Shown: positions 42,343 to 55,753 of the stretch, in pieces | Numbering within the stretch: position 1 is the first letter of the stretch | Layout of the letters: every line of letters starts with the position of its first letter | Assembly (NCBI GenBank): GCA_025890175.1 | Contig: JANPYM010000011.1 | Span: forward strand, 2,088,299-2,152,298 | Direction: 5' to 3' | Length of the DNA: 64,000 bases | Source of the DNA: Ciborinia camelliae | Lineage: Eukaryota > Ascomycota > Leotiomycetes > Helotiales > Sclerotiniaceae | Position numbers and translations under genes: made by a program | Notes under the pieces: model-generated | Databases searched by the model: none | Told to the model about the DNA's origin: nothing | The model's input: the letters and a program-made list of their open reading frames with translations, nothing else

Positions 42343-44577
42343 ATGATAGGTATACTCTACTCCTCATATTATATCCCATACACCCATTGATGATGTTGGC
42401 AGATCATGTTCTAGGGCGACCTTCTGTACAGTTTCGCAAGATACAAGTTTTGGCTGTGGTTTCTTTCTGGTCATTTTATCTCTTCAGGTAATATTCCTAC
42501 GCAACCCTATCATCATATCAATAACTAATATATCACTTGCAGAGGGAACAGAGATGGACCACCAAAAATCCGAAAACTATCCCGCACACTCTCGAAGTAT
42601 CTCACACCATGGCAAACCCTTGTCATCACTCTCCTCTACCTCTACATTGCACGAAATCTAGGAAAACTAGTTGGACTCGAATGTCCAGAGCCTTTGGCAA
42701 ATCTATACACGAGATCATACTTTCGAGCAACATGGGTTACGACAGCTTTGGATGCGGGGTTCTGGAGTGCTATGCGTATAAGACGGAAATGGATACGTGA
42801 TTTGGCTGGAGTTGTATTCACTCTTTATTATCTGATTGCTGCTGAGCAAGCAGATGAAAAGGTACGAAAAGTTCGAGGGATGTTGACAGTGGATCATTTG
42901 AGGGTTAGTTGGAATAAAGGAACGACACCATACTTGGGATTTATGTCGAATTTATTAAGACCAAGATTCATGAGATACCCACCGAGGGCAATTCGAATAC
43001 CAAGACCACCAAGTAGCGATTACAAAGAACCGGTCAATGGATGGTTGTTCTTCGATGGACCACTCTCGGCCTTGAAGAACCATACAAAAATTGTTTTGGA
43101 TATACCTGGTGGAGGATTCGTAGCAATGGACCCAAGAACGAATGATGATAAATTATTTGCATGGGCAGGGAAGACTGGATTACCGGTTTTGAGTTTGGAC
43201 TACAAGAAAGCTCCAGAATTTCCATACCCTTATGCATTGAACGAATGTTACGATGTCTATAGCACGATAATCGCCAGTCGAGGTCGCTGTTTAGGATTAT
43301 CTGGAGATAAAGTTCCAAAAGTCGTCATCACCGGAGATAGTGCCGGTGGAAACCTGGCTGCTAGCACTACTTTGATGATCATCGAAACCGGAATAACAAA
43401 TACTCGACAATATTTAGGTCACGGAGCACTTCCAATTCCTGATGGTCTGGTTCTCATTTATCCCGGGTTAGATATGAACATTGGGAATTGGATGAGTGAA
43501 GAACAAATGAGCTTGATTAAAGATAGGAAGTATAGGAAGACAAACAAAGGGGTTATTCAGAGAAAAAGTATGCAATATACTTTGACAGCGGGGACACCAC
43601 ATCAGAGTGAAGATGAGGATGAAAGCCCAATGAAGTTACCTTCACCACCACCAGATTCGGAAAAAGTTACTACTATAGAAGTCTCTCCACCAACACCATC
43701 CGGGATTTCTTTACCCTCTCCTCAATATAGCACCGCCGCCCCTACTCTCCTTTCTCCACCCTTAACCAGAACCCCCGGAAATATTCAACCAACCTCCCCA
43801 TCAACATCTCACCATCCTGCTCCTCTTCGTACTCGGCTTGCCATGTCATCTATGATCTCATACTTCAACGACAGAATCCTCACTCCCGAAATGATGCGCG
43901 CCATGATTATTCTTTACATAGGTCCTCACAATCGTCCCGACTTTTCAACCGATTATCACCTATCACCGATTCTAGCACCTGATTCATTGTTAGCTCAATT
44001 CCCCAAAACATATTTCATTACAGGAGAACGAGATCCTCTAGTAGATGATACGGTTATTTTTGCCGGACGATTAAGGCGATGCCAAGGAGAGGATGCAGCG
44101 GAAGTCATGTTAATTCCGGGTATAAGTCATGGCTTCCTACAATTTGTAGGCATTTTCCCCGAAGGTTGGAAATATATTTTTCAATGCGGAAAATGGATGC
44201 AAGAAATCTTTCACGATTCCGAACAAAGAGAACTATCCAAAGCGAATGGCAAAGGAAAACACCACAGGAGAACAAGAACAGAGAGTTCGGGTGATGAAGA
44301 CATGGGGCTCGAAATCAGGATGAGCCTTAATGGAAAAGGTAAAGGTCCTGGTGATATGAATGGGAATGGTGAGGTGAGGAGACGAAAGGAAAGATTTCTG
44401 AGGGAAGAGATTGGGAGGGGTAGCGGGGAAAGAGGAAGGACGAGGTTGAGAGGGGGGATCAAGAGACAGAAGAGTATGGTTAGTTTGGCTAGTGAGGATG
44501 ATCTTTTGGGGAGGAGAATGTTGGGATTGGTGGGCGGATTGACTGGGAGGGGTGATGATGGTGGAGCTGATGATTAA
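42343..44577 (+). CDS. Membrane-anchored alpha/beta hydrolase (hormone-sensitive-lipase-type fold 3)
   Basis: Exons 42343-42349, 42403-42487 and 42543-44577 give 708 residues; exon 1 carries only ATG ATA G. Hydrophobic stretches near residues 17-29 (VLAVVSFWSFYLF) and 52-68 (LVITLLYLYIARNLG) suggest an N-terminal membrane anchor. The catalytic part has an oxyanion motif DIPGGGF (near 219-223, where many relatives have HGGG), nucleophile Ser near 297 in GDSAGGN, Asp in GERDPLVDD near 526 and His in GISHGF near 557. A Ser/Pro-rich acidic insert (about 380-450) splits the fold, and a basic disordered tail follows (after about 590). Likely a lipid or steryl-ester hydrolase on an internal membrane; the substrate is inferred from family only. 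Confidence 0.88.
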
Positions 44578-44916
44578 TGGGGCTGCTGATTGATGGATGG
44601 ATGGATTGGGTTTTGTGTATCTTTTATTGGGGTGGGGGCTGGAATCGGAATATATGGATGGAACTTTTATAAATACAATCAATCGGCATACCCAGCTGGT
44701 ATCAATACATTCCAGGTTGTCGGGACTCATGAATTGAAATCTTGGGCGTTTAAAAAAGAGTGTGAAGATCGATTTACATATATTCGAAGCTAAAGAGGAA
44801 CTAAGAGTACAATGATGAATCACTTCAATCCATAATGGGAAATCTATCAGCAGGTAGGTACTATCTAGGCAGGTGACCTACCTATCTAGGTAGGTAGGTA
44901 ATGATGGATGATGGAT

Positions 44917-44947
<31 letters not shown>

Positions 44948-46874
44948 CGGATGGGTTCGCCCTCAGATATCGATATCGATACCCGACCTGAGGGGATCTA
45001 TCTATTTATCTCGGCTATCTTTTGATCTTGGAGATATTAGTCTGTGTGTGGAAATGTGGGCGAGTGGGTGAGTGAGGCTAAGGGGAAGCTAAGCTAGGGG
45101 AAAACTAGGGGGAATATCGATGTGAGAGGGGAGACGGGATCGGATGGCTCCGGAAACTAAATTGATTTTTATTGAGGAATGGAATGGTATGGGGGAGGAG
45201 AGGTAGGAGATGGGAGTTGAGATTTAAGCGTGGGAGAAAATATAAAGTTTAAGCAGGTATGTAATACCTATGTAGATGAGATAAATGCTACTGTAGCAAT
45301 CCTCGCAATCCTCGCAATACTTCTGGTTGTCTGATAATTTGGGCGAGGTACTATATTTCTCTCCTCTCCTTTGCGTCAATTATTTTTCGTAATTACTTTT
45401 TACTTCCCTTTCCAATCTCAATCATTATTTCCTTTGTGTCTCCTGGCCCGAGTCTAAGCTTATTTCCCTTACCTATCTTTTTCTTTTTTTTTCTTTCCTG
45501 TCACAAGTTGGGGTAGTAACGTAGCGTAGCGTAGCGTAGCGCAACGTAGCATAGCTTAGCATAGCTTAGCTAGCGTGGTGAAAAAAATGAGCGCTAGCAT
45601 TAGCCGACGATTCGTCCCGAGCTTGGGGTCCTCGCTAGTGGATAGGGGGTGGGGTAGTGTTGATTTGATTTGATCAACATTTCTTCGAGGTGAGTTATGA
45701 GTTGGATTTGGATTTGGATTTGGATATGGATACCTAGGATTATCATTTTTCGATAGAGTCATTTTATGTCATTTCGTTTATTGATCTTGGGTATGTATGT
45801 AATCGCTTTTTACGTTTTAGATGGGTGGATGGGGAGATGGAGATGGATGGATAGGTTATTTTCCGGGTGTTAGATTGGATCAAGTGATCGGCTGGCGAAA
45901 AATTTGTCGGTCGATTTAGATGGTGCACAGTGCACTAGTCGGATTTTGTTAGATAGATTTCATGCAATATGATATTGGATATTTAATCTTTTCTTTACGT
46001 TTTAGATGGGTCGATGGATGGATAGGTGATTTTCCGGGTATTAGATTGGATCAAGTGATCAGCTGTCGAAAGATTTGTTGGTCGATCTAGATAGTGCACT
46101 AGTTGGTAGTTACGTGTATAAGTTGTTGGGTGGGGGTATTATATTAATTTTGTACTGTACGTATAAAAGCTTGAGATGATATCTGGGCTTTGATGTTGAT
46201 GTTGATGTTAGATATTTAAAATAGCGTTAGAACTTAGGAGATGTAGTGTGAGTGTCAGTGTCAGTGTCAGTGTCAGTATCAGTATCAGTACTATGATCTC
46301 TTGGAATCCGATACGTTCCGATACCTGTCAGGTGGTGGAATCAGTTGACATGATGAAGTGTGTGGTTCATATCTATCTAGGAGTCTATACAAACGGATCG
46401 GAGTAGAAGATCGTATGTACTCGAGACCTGGAATCGCGGCCAAGGAAGTCCTATACGTGTTTCTGACACATTTTATGCTGGCTAGGTACGTAGAGATTCA
46501 AAATATCCGGATATTGAGGGTGGTCACCTGAGATTTGATGATCTTGTGGTACTCTTACCCAGGGCTAGAAATTGCTTGGTAGGTATTTTAAGATGGCTAG
46601 TTGACATCAAAGCCTAGAAGAAAGTAAATCCCATATTAAATCGCAGTAAATTCAACGGCTCATGCCTCAAGATCTGATACTACAGGTTACGAATCGCCGG
46701 AACTATCAAATTTCATTATCTCATGATGGAATGATTATCTAGTCATGCACGTAAATGAGTCGATAGATCTACCCTCTCTTCAATCACACTAGTAATTACC
46801 TCGTCGCGATTCTCTCCGAACTGGAGGTCTGATCTAATTTTGACTTATAACGCTATTTTAGTTGCACATTTAGC
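44578..46874. other. Intergenic, repeat-rich
   Basis: No gene. It contains GATA/TAGA arrays (44919-44946), GTAGC pentamers decaying into TAGC words (45520-45575), TTTGGA hexamers (about 45703-45725) and GTGTCA/GTATCA hexamers (46250-46288). Two related blocks, near 45820-45945 and 46000-46100, share the order TTTTACGTTTTAGATGGGT, ATAGGT, TTTTCCGGGT, TTAGATTGGATCAAGTGATC, an imperfect direct duplication of roughly 100 bp. Confidence 0.6.
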
Positions 46875-46918
46875 TTGATGGATTGTGTATATAAGGTCGT
46901 TACAATTCCCCGAGAGAG

Positions 46919-48650
46919 GACTTTTTTTCTTCATCTCTTTTGTCTTTTGCCCTTTTCCCTCCTGCCCTTTACCCTCCTGTCCTTTTCATTTGTCCTTTTC
47001 ATTTGTCATTTTTGTCCTTTTCCCTCCTATCCTTTTTGCCCTTTTCCCTCCTGTCCTTTTCATTTGTCCCTTTCATTTGTCATTTTTGCCCCTTTCCCTC
47101 CTGCCCTTTTCCCTCCTGCCTTTTTCCCTCCTGCCCTTTTCCCTCCTGTCCTTTTTGCCCTTTTCCCTCCTGTCCTTTTTGCCCTTTTCCCTCCTGTCCT
47201 TTTCCCTCTTGCCCTTCTGCCTTTTCGTGACCTGTGCCCTTTCCCCCCTTTCCTTTTCATTTGTCCTTTTCATTTGTCCTTTTTACCCTTTCCCTTCCTG
47301 GCCTTTCCCCTTCCTACCCTCCGGACTTTTTGTGACCTGTGACCTTTTGCCCCTTTTCCTTTTTACCCCCTCCTCTCCTGCCCTCCTCCCTTTCGTGACC
47401 TTTTTCCTTTTTCCTTTTCCCTTTTCCCTTCCTGCCTTCCTCTATTTGGTGACCTTTTTCCTTTTTCTCCTTTGTCTTCCTGCCTTTTTGTAACCTTCCT
47501 GCCCTTTTGCCCTTCCCTTTTTCCTTTTTTCTCCTTTCTGTCTTTTTCCTTTTTGTCTTTCTCCTTTCTGTCTTTCTACTTTTTATCTTTCTCCTTTCTA
47601 TCTTTTTCCTTTCTGTCTTTCAGCTTTTTTGTGACCTTCCTGCCTTTTGCCCTTCCCTCTTTCCTTTTCTGTCTTTCTGCTTTTTTTATGACCTCCTGTG
47701 ACCTTTTTGCCCTTCTGCCATCCTGCCATCCTGCCCTTCTGTCTTTCCTTCTGTCTTTCCTTCTGTCTTTCCTTCTGTCTTTCCTTCTGTCTTTCCTTCT
47801 GTCTTTCCTTCTGTCTTTCCTTCTGTCTTTCCTTCTGTCTTTCCTTCTGTCTTTCCTTCTGTCTTTCCTTCTATCTTTCCCTCTCTCTTTCTTTTTTTAT
47901 AACCTTTGGTGACCATTTGCCCCTTTCCCCTCCTGTTCTTTTGTGACCTTCTATGACTTTTTGTCTTCCTGCCATTTTGCCCTATGCCTCTTTTCCCTCT
48001 ACCCTCCTGCACTTTTGCCCTTCTCTCTTTCCTTCTTTCTGTTTTTTTTGCATTTGTGACCTTCGGTGACCATCTGCCCCTCTCCCCTCCTGATGCCCTT
48101 TGCCCTTTGCCCTTTGCATTTCTCTTTTTTTTTTCTTTTTCTCTTTTTTTTTTCCTGTTTTCCTGTTTTTTTATTGTTTCCCCCTTACCCTCCTACCCTT
48201 TTCATAACCCCCTTTCCCTTTGCCCCTTCTACTCTCCTGCTCTTTTGTGACCTTATATTCTTTTGCCCTTCTGTCTTTCTGCATTTTCGTGCCCTACTGT
48301 GATCTTTTCTTTTACCCTCCTGCCCTCCCGCCATCCTGCCCTTCTGTCTTTCTGCTTTTTTTGCCCCTTTGCCCTTTCACCCTTTTGTGATCCTCCTGTT
48401 CTTCTGCCCTTTTGCGATTTTCCACCTGTTTGTGAATTTTACTTTGCTGCACCCTTTGCCCCTTCTCCCCTATCCTCTTCCGCCCTATCCTCACTTCCTT
48501 TCCTTCAACCTTTCCGATCCAGTGCTCATTTTCTTTCCTCCCATGAGCCCTTTTTTGATCATGCTCTGCTTTTTTCTCTATCTTGTGATTTCTTTTGGTT
48601 GCACTATTCCTTCTCTTTTTAAATGATGTTTTTTTGATCAAGCGATCTTT
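46919..48650. repeat. Polypyrimidine satellite, ~1.7 kb, with internal 12-bp array
   Basis: The plus strand is almost entirely C and T. Words such as CCCTCCTGCCCTTTTC recur early, and GTGACCT recurs at least ten times at irregular spacing of roughly 10-200 bp. At about 47738-47878 a 12-bp unit (TCTGTCTTTCCT) is repeated nearly perfectly about 11-12 times. All three plus frames are open over long distances, and the predicted peptides are Phe/Leu/Pro/Ser repeats, so the ORFs are a by-product of composition. No conserved coding signal is present. Confidence 0.85.
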
Positions 48651-49496
48651 TTTTTTATCTTTCTAGTTCCTCTCATTTCTTTCTTCCCTCACCTGAATAT
48701 TGAAATTCAATACTCAGTAGCATCTTTGTTTTGATCTTGATCCAGCGATCTTTTTTGATTTTTATTTCTCCATCTGTTGGTATCAACCTGGTGATGGTTC
48801 AAAGTGTAAGTACTTTATGCTATGTATGGGTATGATTATTCTTGATTCCGATAATACTAAGGTATGCTAAGGTAAATCTCTTATTCTCTTATATATAGAG
48901 GATGTTGAAGTGCTAGTCCGTACGCTAGTCAGTTTGTACGGCCCCTATATGTACGATCGCATGATTGTACCGATACTATCCTTTCTTTCCACCTTTCTAA
49001 CTCCTTTGCCTTGTGCGTTTTCTACTTCTCTATTTAGGTATGTATATATCTACTTCTACTTCATGTCCCTCATCACATCACATCTTCAAGTTCATGAATG
49101 AAACAACTAAGCAGAGTGGCTTAGTACAACCATTTTTACAACAAAATGACATGAGATGGAAAAGTCTTTGTTCGTAATTGAATTATTTTACTCATTATTT
49201 TTTAGCCCCTCATTTCCTTCCCTTCCCTTCCCTTTGCTTTTCCTTCATTCCCTTTCATTAAAACTCGTGGCTTGTTGTCCTTACGTATCTATGTATGTAT
49301 GTTACAATTCCCTTTTGTTTGTTCAGTTATCCTCAAATATGTAACACGGTTACAAGTACAGTATGTTCCGCTTGAACTTGCACTTGCACTTCTCGCTTTT
49401 TGAATGTCAATGTCAATATCAATTTATCCAGGCGAGTAACTCGCTCGCCATTTTTCTGTTTTTTTTTTTGAAAAGATTCGCTCTTCGAAACTCCAG
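48651..49496. other. Intergenic; includes one copy of a dispersed repeat
   Basis: T-rich DNA leading to the 3' side of the bestrophin-like gene. The dispersed repeat copy at 48774-48985 is described separately. No gene. Confidence 0.5.
48774..48985 (+). repeat. Dispersed repeat copy 1 (possible solo LTR remnant)
   Basis: This shares with 57688-57871 an ordered series of blocks: TGTTGGT, TGGTTCAAA, ACTTTATGC, GTATGATTATTCTTGATTCC, ATCTCTTAT...TATATAGAGGATG, GTACGCTAGT and TGATTGTACCGA. The TGTTGGT beginning and an internal TATATAG box resemble a Copia-type LTR, but no matching 3' end or target duplication was found. Confidence 0.5.
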
Positions 49497-51310
49497 TTAA
49501 GCATTCGACTCCCCACCTATCAGACTCTTCCCACTTATCGCTTTTGCCGTACTCGCCGTACTCCCTCTTCTGTCCCCCGCACTTGTAAAAACATCTCGAG
49601 ATGCCCGCTCCGCAACTACGACTTTCGCAGCCAACGCATCACGAATCTCCTTCTCATCTCTATGTCTCCACATTCGCACTCCGGAGTTACTCAATGGCCA
49701 AAGAACTTTATTTTCCTTCAATAATTCCTCGGCCGTATCGGCATTTACGCGCTCCGTTCTTCCGTACACGATTTCTTCCCACGTGGGTGCTTTGACCGAT
49801 GTGAGAATGTCTAGTTCCCGTGCGAGTTCGGCGCAGTAGTGATCGAGTGGGAGATCATTAACGTCGTTTCCGAAGGGATTTTCTAACTCGTTTCCAATGG
49901 CCATGAGTCCTACAATAATATATGCAGCGGCAATGGTACCGGGGATCGTAACCCATCCGAGGGCATCGAAGAGTTGGAAGGGGAGAAGATAGACGTAGAG
50001 GTATACGATTTGGGAGATGAGGATGTTGTAGCCGACAGGGAGAGGAGTTTGAAGGACACGTTCTGCGGCGGCCGAACAATCAGTTAGATTGTTCATGGCC
50101 CCGAGGATTTGACTCAGGACGATGGACGAATCGAGGGTTCCATTCCGAATGGTTCCGTCAATGTACGCCGTTAGGTAGGTGAGGATTTCATTGGGGAGAT
50201 TTCCAACCGGTTTGCTGGATCGCTTGATGGCTTTCCGAGGGTTACTCGCCGCGAAGGTTAATCCGAGATATTCTCCAGCGCGCTTCCATGGGGTTCTCTT
50301 CGTCTCTAGGAGAGCTTCGGGGGTAGTGGCCGATTGTGCATACGTATTGAGATGATGGGTAAGAGCCGAGATATCTGCATAATGAGCGTAAGGTTCGAAA
50401 CGAAGTTTATGTTTGAGGGCCACGGCGTGGGTGAGGACGAGGTTGATCCCGGTTACTTTTGCCAGGAGATCTTCTTTCCCAATGTCGCCTTCACGTTCTC
50501 GAATGTTGACCCAGATGTATCGGCTTAGATTGCGGGATTGGACTGAGAGGGATGCCCATGCTTTACGACCATCGGAATAACTATTTTTTTTTGTTTAGCT
50601 TGGATTCTATGGTATGGTAGATCGTGCAAAAAGAACTGAACAGGTGAGACGGAGAGGAAAACGAACCGTTCGTAAGCAGTGGTACTCTTGAAACTCAAGG
50701 CCAAAGAAATGACGAAACCAAGAACAGTCAAAAGTAAAGTATTGACAGCCAATTTGGTTCCGGAATATTTTGAAATACATGTGATTAATGTAGACCAGCA
50801 TGCAATCCAAAAAAGTGGTACTATCATTCGGGGAATAACCGATCCATGAAGTCGCATAAAATATGGAAGTTTTGAATGAGCATCGAGATCTCTTGGTCCG
50901 ACCTAATATGAGAGGAATCGTTAGTCATTTTGTTTGATTGATCCATGGAGATTTCATTGCCGATTCTCATTCTTAAGAATTTCCTGAATGGATTGAATGA
51001 TGGGAAGAGAGAAATTAGAAATGAGAAGAAGGGTAATCCTCCGTAATGTAAAACATACAAAATAATCATCAAGATTTAAATCATGTCTGTTTCCCTTATG
51101 ACCATGACCATGACCATGACTACGGCTGAAACTACTTGGTGTCGTCGCTCCACTAGCGTGTACTTCCATTCCACCCTTTGACCTCATCGTGCTCTGTCGA
51201 CTGGGTGTAGTTGTCTCAGGATTCGATTGAATGAATGCGAGACTGATGGGGGTACTATGAGGAAGAGTTGAAGATAATGGGTCATGACCACCATCAAAAT
51301 CATCGCCCAT
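49497..51310 (-). CDS. Bestrophin-like (UPF0187/RFP-TM) anion channel
   Basis: Three minus-strand exons: 51310-51059, 50902-50667 and 50580-49497, encoding 523 residues. A polar N-terminus with (HG)n near residues 64-71 leads into DLNLDDYF, joined across intron 1 to VGPRDLDAHSKLPYFMRLHGSVIPRM. Hydrophobic helices follow (IVPLFWIACWSTLITCI; LLLTVLGFVISLALSF), then STTAYER joined across intron 2 to YSDGRKAWASL, the hallmark of this family. Two more helices (YNILISQIVYLYVYLLPFQLF; IPGTIAAAYIIVGLMAIG) precede the conserved GNELENPFGNDVNDLPLD segment. Members form pentameric anion channels in the plasma or an internal membrane. Intron 2 has an atypical GTTCGT donor, but the restored frame and family match support it. 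Confidence 0.9.
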
Positions 51311-54300
51311 GATGTCGGTTTTTGTGGGAATTGTTTGAGTCTTGTGGTTGGGGAAAACGAGAAGAAGAAGAGTCTAGAATGACTGGAGTGAGTAAAATGT
51401 ATTTTGATGTGCGTGGATGTGGATATGTGTATAATTTATTGTGGAGTGCTAGTTGCTGTAGGTGAAAGTAAAAGGTCGGTCGAGATGTGTTTATACGTAG
51501 AACGGTGAACGGACTGGATGGATAATCTGGATCAATCTTCGTGTTCGAACTGGTATCGGTTTTTGAGTTGAGTTGATTTGGGTTGGGTTGGGTTATTTTG
51601 GAAAGGAATTGCAGAAAATGTTAGAAAAAGAGAGTCATTGATGTAGATTGTAATATCTTGTAAGGCTGATATGAGTGAGAGTGTCAAATAGTAAGTGGAC
51701 TATTTTCTTCAAGTCCAAATGAATGAAGTATGTGGGTGCTAATTGAGAAATGATTTGCAAATGAATGAATGAGGAAGAGCAATAAAACTCTTTTGATGGC
51801 TCACTCTTAAGAGTTCTTACAATAGATTTGAAGGTTTATTACAATAACAAAAATTGTGAGATGGATTTAAAAAAAGAAATCTAGAATTTTTTGACTTGTG
51901 CAGTGATGCTTGCTTACCTACTTGGCCTACTTTGAACCCCTGAGAGATGTACCGGTATCTAACCTTAGTAGTCAGCTTACCTAAAGGCTTAAAGGCTTAA
52001 CCCTGGGATTGTGGAGATATGATTGCTTCTCCTGCTTCTTGGAAATCGTGAGATCCTGGTGAATTCTTCGTGTATTCCTGTTTGAAAAGATGACGAAGAT
52101 GAGATTTGAGAGCAAATGGGCGCCCAGGAATCCAGAATAGAATACGGTAATGAATAAGTGAATAGGATGGAGTTTAAAGTTTCATGAAAAACTTCCCCTG
52201 CTTTTGCCCAGCCTTTTTCATTTCCATGTTGTGTTACAGAGGGGAATTGAAGTTGTTATTTGATACAATCTGTATAATGTACACCTGCAGTTTGTACTCC
52301 GTGAGTATAATAGCCTAAATGATATTTCTTCATTGATAGGTTTATCCGAAACCCCCTTATCAACGCCACTTTTTTTATAATCTGCACTTTCGCACCCCCT
52401 TTTCAAGGATTAATTACGCCATGAATGGTGATTCGTGATTCGTGAACCGTCTCTCTCCCGCCTTTTTCTTTTCTAGGTTCCATTTGGGGAATTGGAATTG
52501 GGTTTTCTCCACAAGCCACGAGCTACAAGCTATGAACCAACCATAAACCAACCATAAAACTAACAAGGACGGAGTAGTACCAAGTGACCAACCACCCATT
52601 AAAACAAGAGTTCGTTCGTAAGAGGCTGGGTAGGTAATTAATTGTACTTGCGGGTCGGGCCACTCACTATTCTAATAAAATATTAAAATGTCCACGCAAT
52701 ATACTCCGGTAGTCTAACCTTGGCATGAGAAATTTACCCCTTTTTTATGCCAAGCTTAATTTTCCTCATTTTTTTCATTCGCTTTAAGCCTTGTGAATCG
52801 TTGTTTCGGGAATGCATGCACATGCACAATGAGGTATAAATAGTAAAAATACCATAAGGTATCTACAGTAAGGTAACCTGATCTTCATATATTTTTTGTT
52901 TCTCGAGATAAATGTAATGACGCTCCGCTGGCCCTCCGGGGGCCACTACCGTGGAGGCAGTCTTTTTTTTTGGAATCGATATATACGGGGTCTGGGGACT
53001 CACCCTCATGAATACCCGTATATGAATCTACGAAGATTTCATCCGCAATTTCTAACTTTCAGCTCTTTCTCCATCCATCCGTATGATAAATTTTCCATTA
53101 TCTCATTATTGAAACCTTAAAATTTTGAAAGCCCGACAAAACCAAAGCCAAAACTAAAGTCATAAAAGAATGTCTCACGCTACTCACTCACTTAGAAGTT
53201 AGAACTTTAGAACGATCGATCGATCATTCCGGGGCCTGTAAAGGTGTTGATCTCAATCCAATCCAATCCAACCCTACGAGGCTACGTCCAAGAATCTTCG
53301 TATAATTCAATTCGTAACAGTGCATGTTTCATCTCGAACCACGGTATTTCCCTGTAACAGAGTTGCCGATCGGCACTTGATATATGTGATATATGATGTT
53401 CTGGATTCAATGGCAAGAGCTTCTTTCTAACTGTACCTACCAACCAACCTACCTACCTTTGTTCCAGAGGCTGTCTATCTATAAGGATGAAATAAAGAAA
53501 TGTACAATACAATACACTATACCAAAAAAAAGACTAGAAATAATCTCCTTACCTACCTACCTACTCATATATTTCATACCCCTAATACCGGTACCGATAT
53601 ACCATTGTATGTATGTACTTGCAAGAAAGGATTACATAGGCCAAACATATCATATACCGGTACGGTACGGTACGCTGTCTGACACTCTGACACTCTGGGG
53701 CGAATGTAATGTTCGAGAATGAATGAAGATCAGCCAGCGATCTGATCTGATTTCATTGAATTAGGCACTGTAAAGCTGCAACAGGAATTCGGACATGAAC
53801 CTTAGCCCCTGATCTTCGTGCTCCTAGTACCCCTAGCCCATTCGGAGTATTTTATCAATGGATGTCATTGCCAAGCCCAGCTTAACACTCTTGAATTTCA
53901 CAAACCCCTCTAATTCCCTCGACTTCTGTAGTTGAATTCATCCAATCATCTATGGGAGGAAGATCTTAGGAACCTTCCCCGATCATTTTTGCGGATCTCG
54001 AACTACTTACCTAGATAGATTCTAAAAAGATTCTTTAATAATATCAATTTTTTGTCGCGGGGACCCTGGGTGGATTGAGATGGGATGGATTGAAATGGGA
54101 TTTCTCCGTACTCTACCTGGTAGTGGGACTTTCCACACTAATTATCTAATCTCCCCCCATCCCCTCATCCCACCCCCTCTAATCTCATCTCATCCGATCA
54201 GATGAGAAACAAAAGATTTGCATGTATCCATGCATCTCCACCCGCACGGAGCGGAGGCTCAAGCGCCAAGACATTTCCGTCTCTGTTTGTTTGGGTGGGG

Positions 54301-55753
54301 AGATTTGTTTCATTTTTCTGGGGACAGGAAAGAGGGGGTGGAGGTGGAAGTGGACGTGGAGATGGAGGTCGAGGTGGATATAGGTATACCCGACCAGGTA
54401 ATAATATCTCAGACATGTAATCTCCCGAGCTACCAAATTTTTGCCTATCTTGTGTCTGAGGTAGTTTTTGTAGCCTTGTAGGGAGGGTGGTTTAGGCTAT
54501 TAAAGTTTTCTTTCTATCATTTCCCTTTAATTCCTACCCGTAGCGTAGTTCGCACATGTTGCTCATGAGAGAGGAAAAGTTTTTGTCTCGATGCTTAATT
54601 GTCATGGTGGTATTTGGGGAAATGTGTTTCCCCTGAATTCTTTGTATACCTATGCCTGTAATAAGTAAGTGGTCTAGTGCCCACTTACTTGGAAAGAAGA
54701 AGCTTCTGCAGTAAATCTAAGGAAAGGATCTTAGACGGGAATCTTACCTCAACTCATCTTATCTCATCTTACTTTGGGAGACAATGAAGAGAAGATTAAT
54801 GAGGAGGGGAAAGTAATGGGGAAAGGAATAGTGGGAAGGTGGGAGAGTGGGTAAGGAAATGAATGAATGGGCCGTGGCAGAATTGGAGAGTTGGAGAGGG
54901 GAATGAAGTGAAGTTCAAATTAATAGATCCAAGTTGGGCGTCAAATCGAGGGGCATGCATGGTATGGTTAGTCCTCATATGCAGCCTACGAATTCTTGGC
55001 TGATCGATACCTACATTTGCATCACCGATTTGATTCTATGAGATGAGGTGAAGATAATAGTGACAAGTGAAAAGGTAAGGAATAACACTGTTGTATAATA
55101 TGATAGCAGACTAGATTCTAGGAATACTGGAGGAAGACGTCTGTACCACGATACATGCATGCAGCATTATGGTATCTTTATTTTGCTCCCAAACTTGAAA
55201 GTCCTCACCGTATTATTTGTTTGTTTAGGACTCTATGGCGATATGCTAAATCTTGCTTTTCTGCATTTTGTTGTGGGGTTAATTTGGGAGTTGATTTGCG
55301 AGTTGAGAGTCTGGCTTCCTCGGTTGATATCTTACCAGTACCTAGTATCCAGAGGTGAATTCCCCTCCTTATAGGTGTAATTGGTGGATGGTTCTGGTAC
55401 ACAATGCTCATACAATACTTTTCAACTCACTTTGTTTGCAAGGTTTTTTTGGTTCACGATTGGATCATGTATTGCGTTTGAGAAATGTTTTGTTATTTAG
55501 AAATAGTTAAAAATCCGAACCTCTGTTATGCCCTGAATCAGATCATTCATTTGAAATCCACCACAGAGAAATTCATCATCATTGTATTTTCTTGCTCTCC
55601 GTCATGTAAGAAGTGAAGGCAATTTGCCATCGTGCCCTTCATGGAGAAAATTTCTGGCATCGTACCCGTGAACTCTTCCCCTATTTCTCCCTTCCGTACA
55701 CCAGTTATAAAGCTGTACTATTAACGCCCTCTTCCCGCGTAAATATTGTCAAG
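51311..55753. other. Long intergenic region, no gene supported
   Basis: About 4.4 kb. ORFs are short and lack family features. It contains CTACC repeats near 53440-53460 and 53550-53570, a CGGTACGGTACGGTACG run near 53655-53675, a G/GA-rich tract near 54320-54385 and CTCATCTTATCT repeats near 54750. Confidence 0.55.

Noticed and set aside
46885..48626. Long overlapping plus-strand ORFs (up to 202 codons) and minus-strand Lys/Glu/Gly-repeat ORFs
   Set aside because: They follow from the C/T-only satellite: all frames are open and the peptides are pure repeats, with no start context or conserved features.
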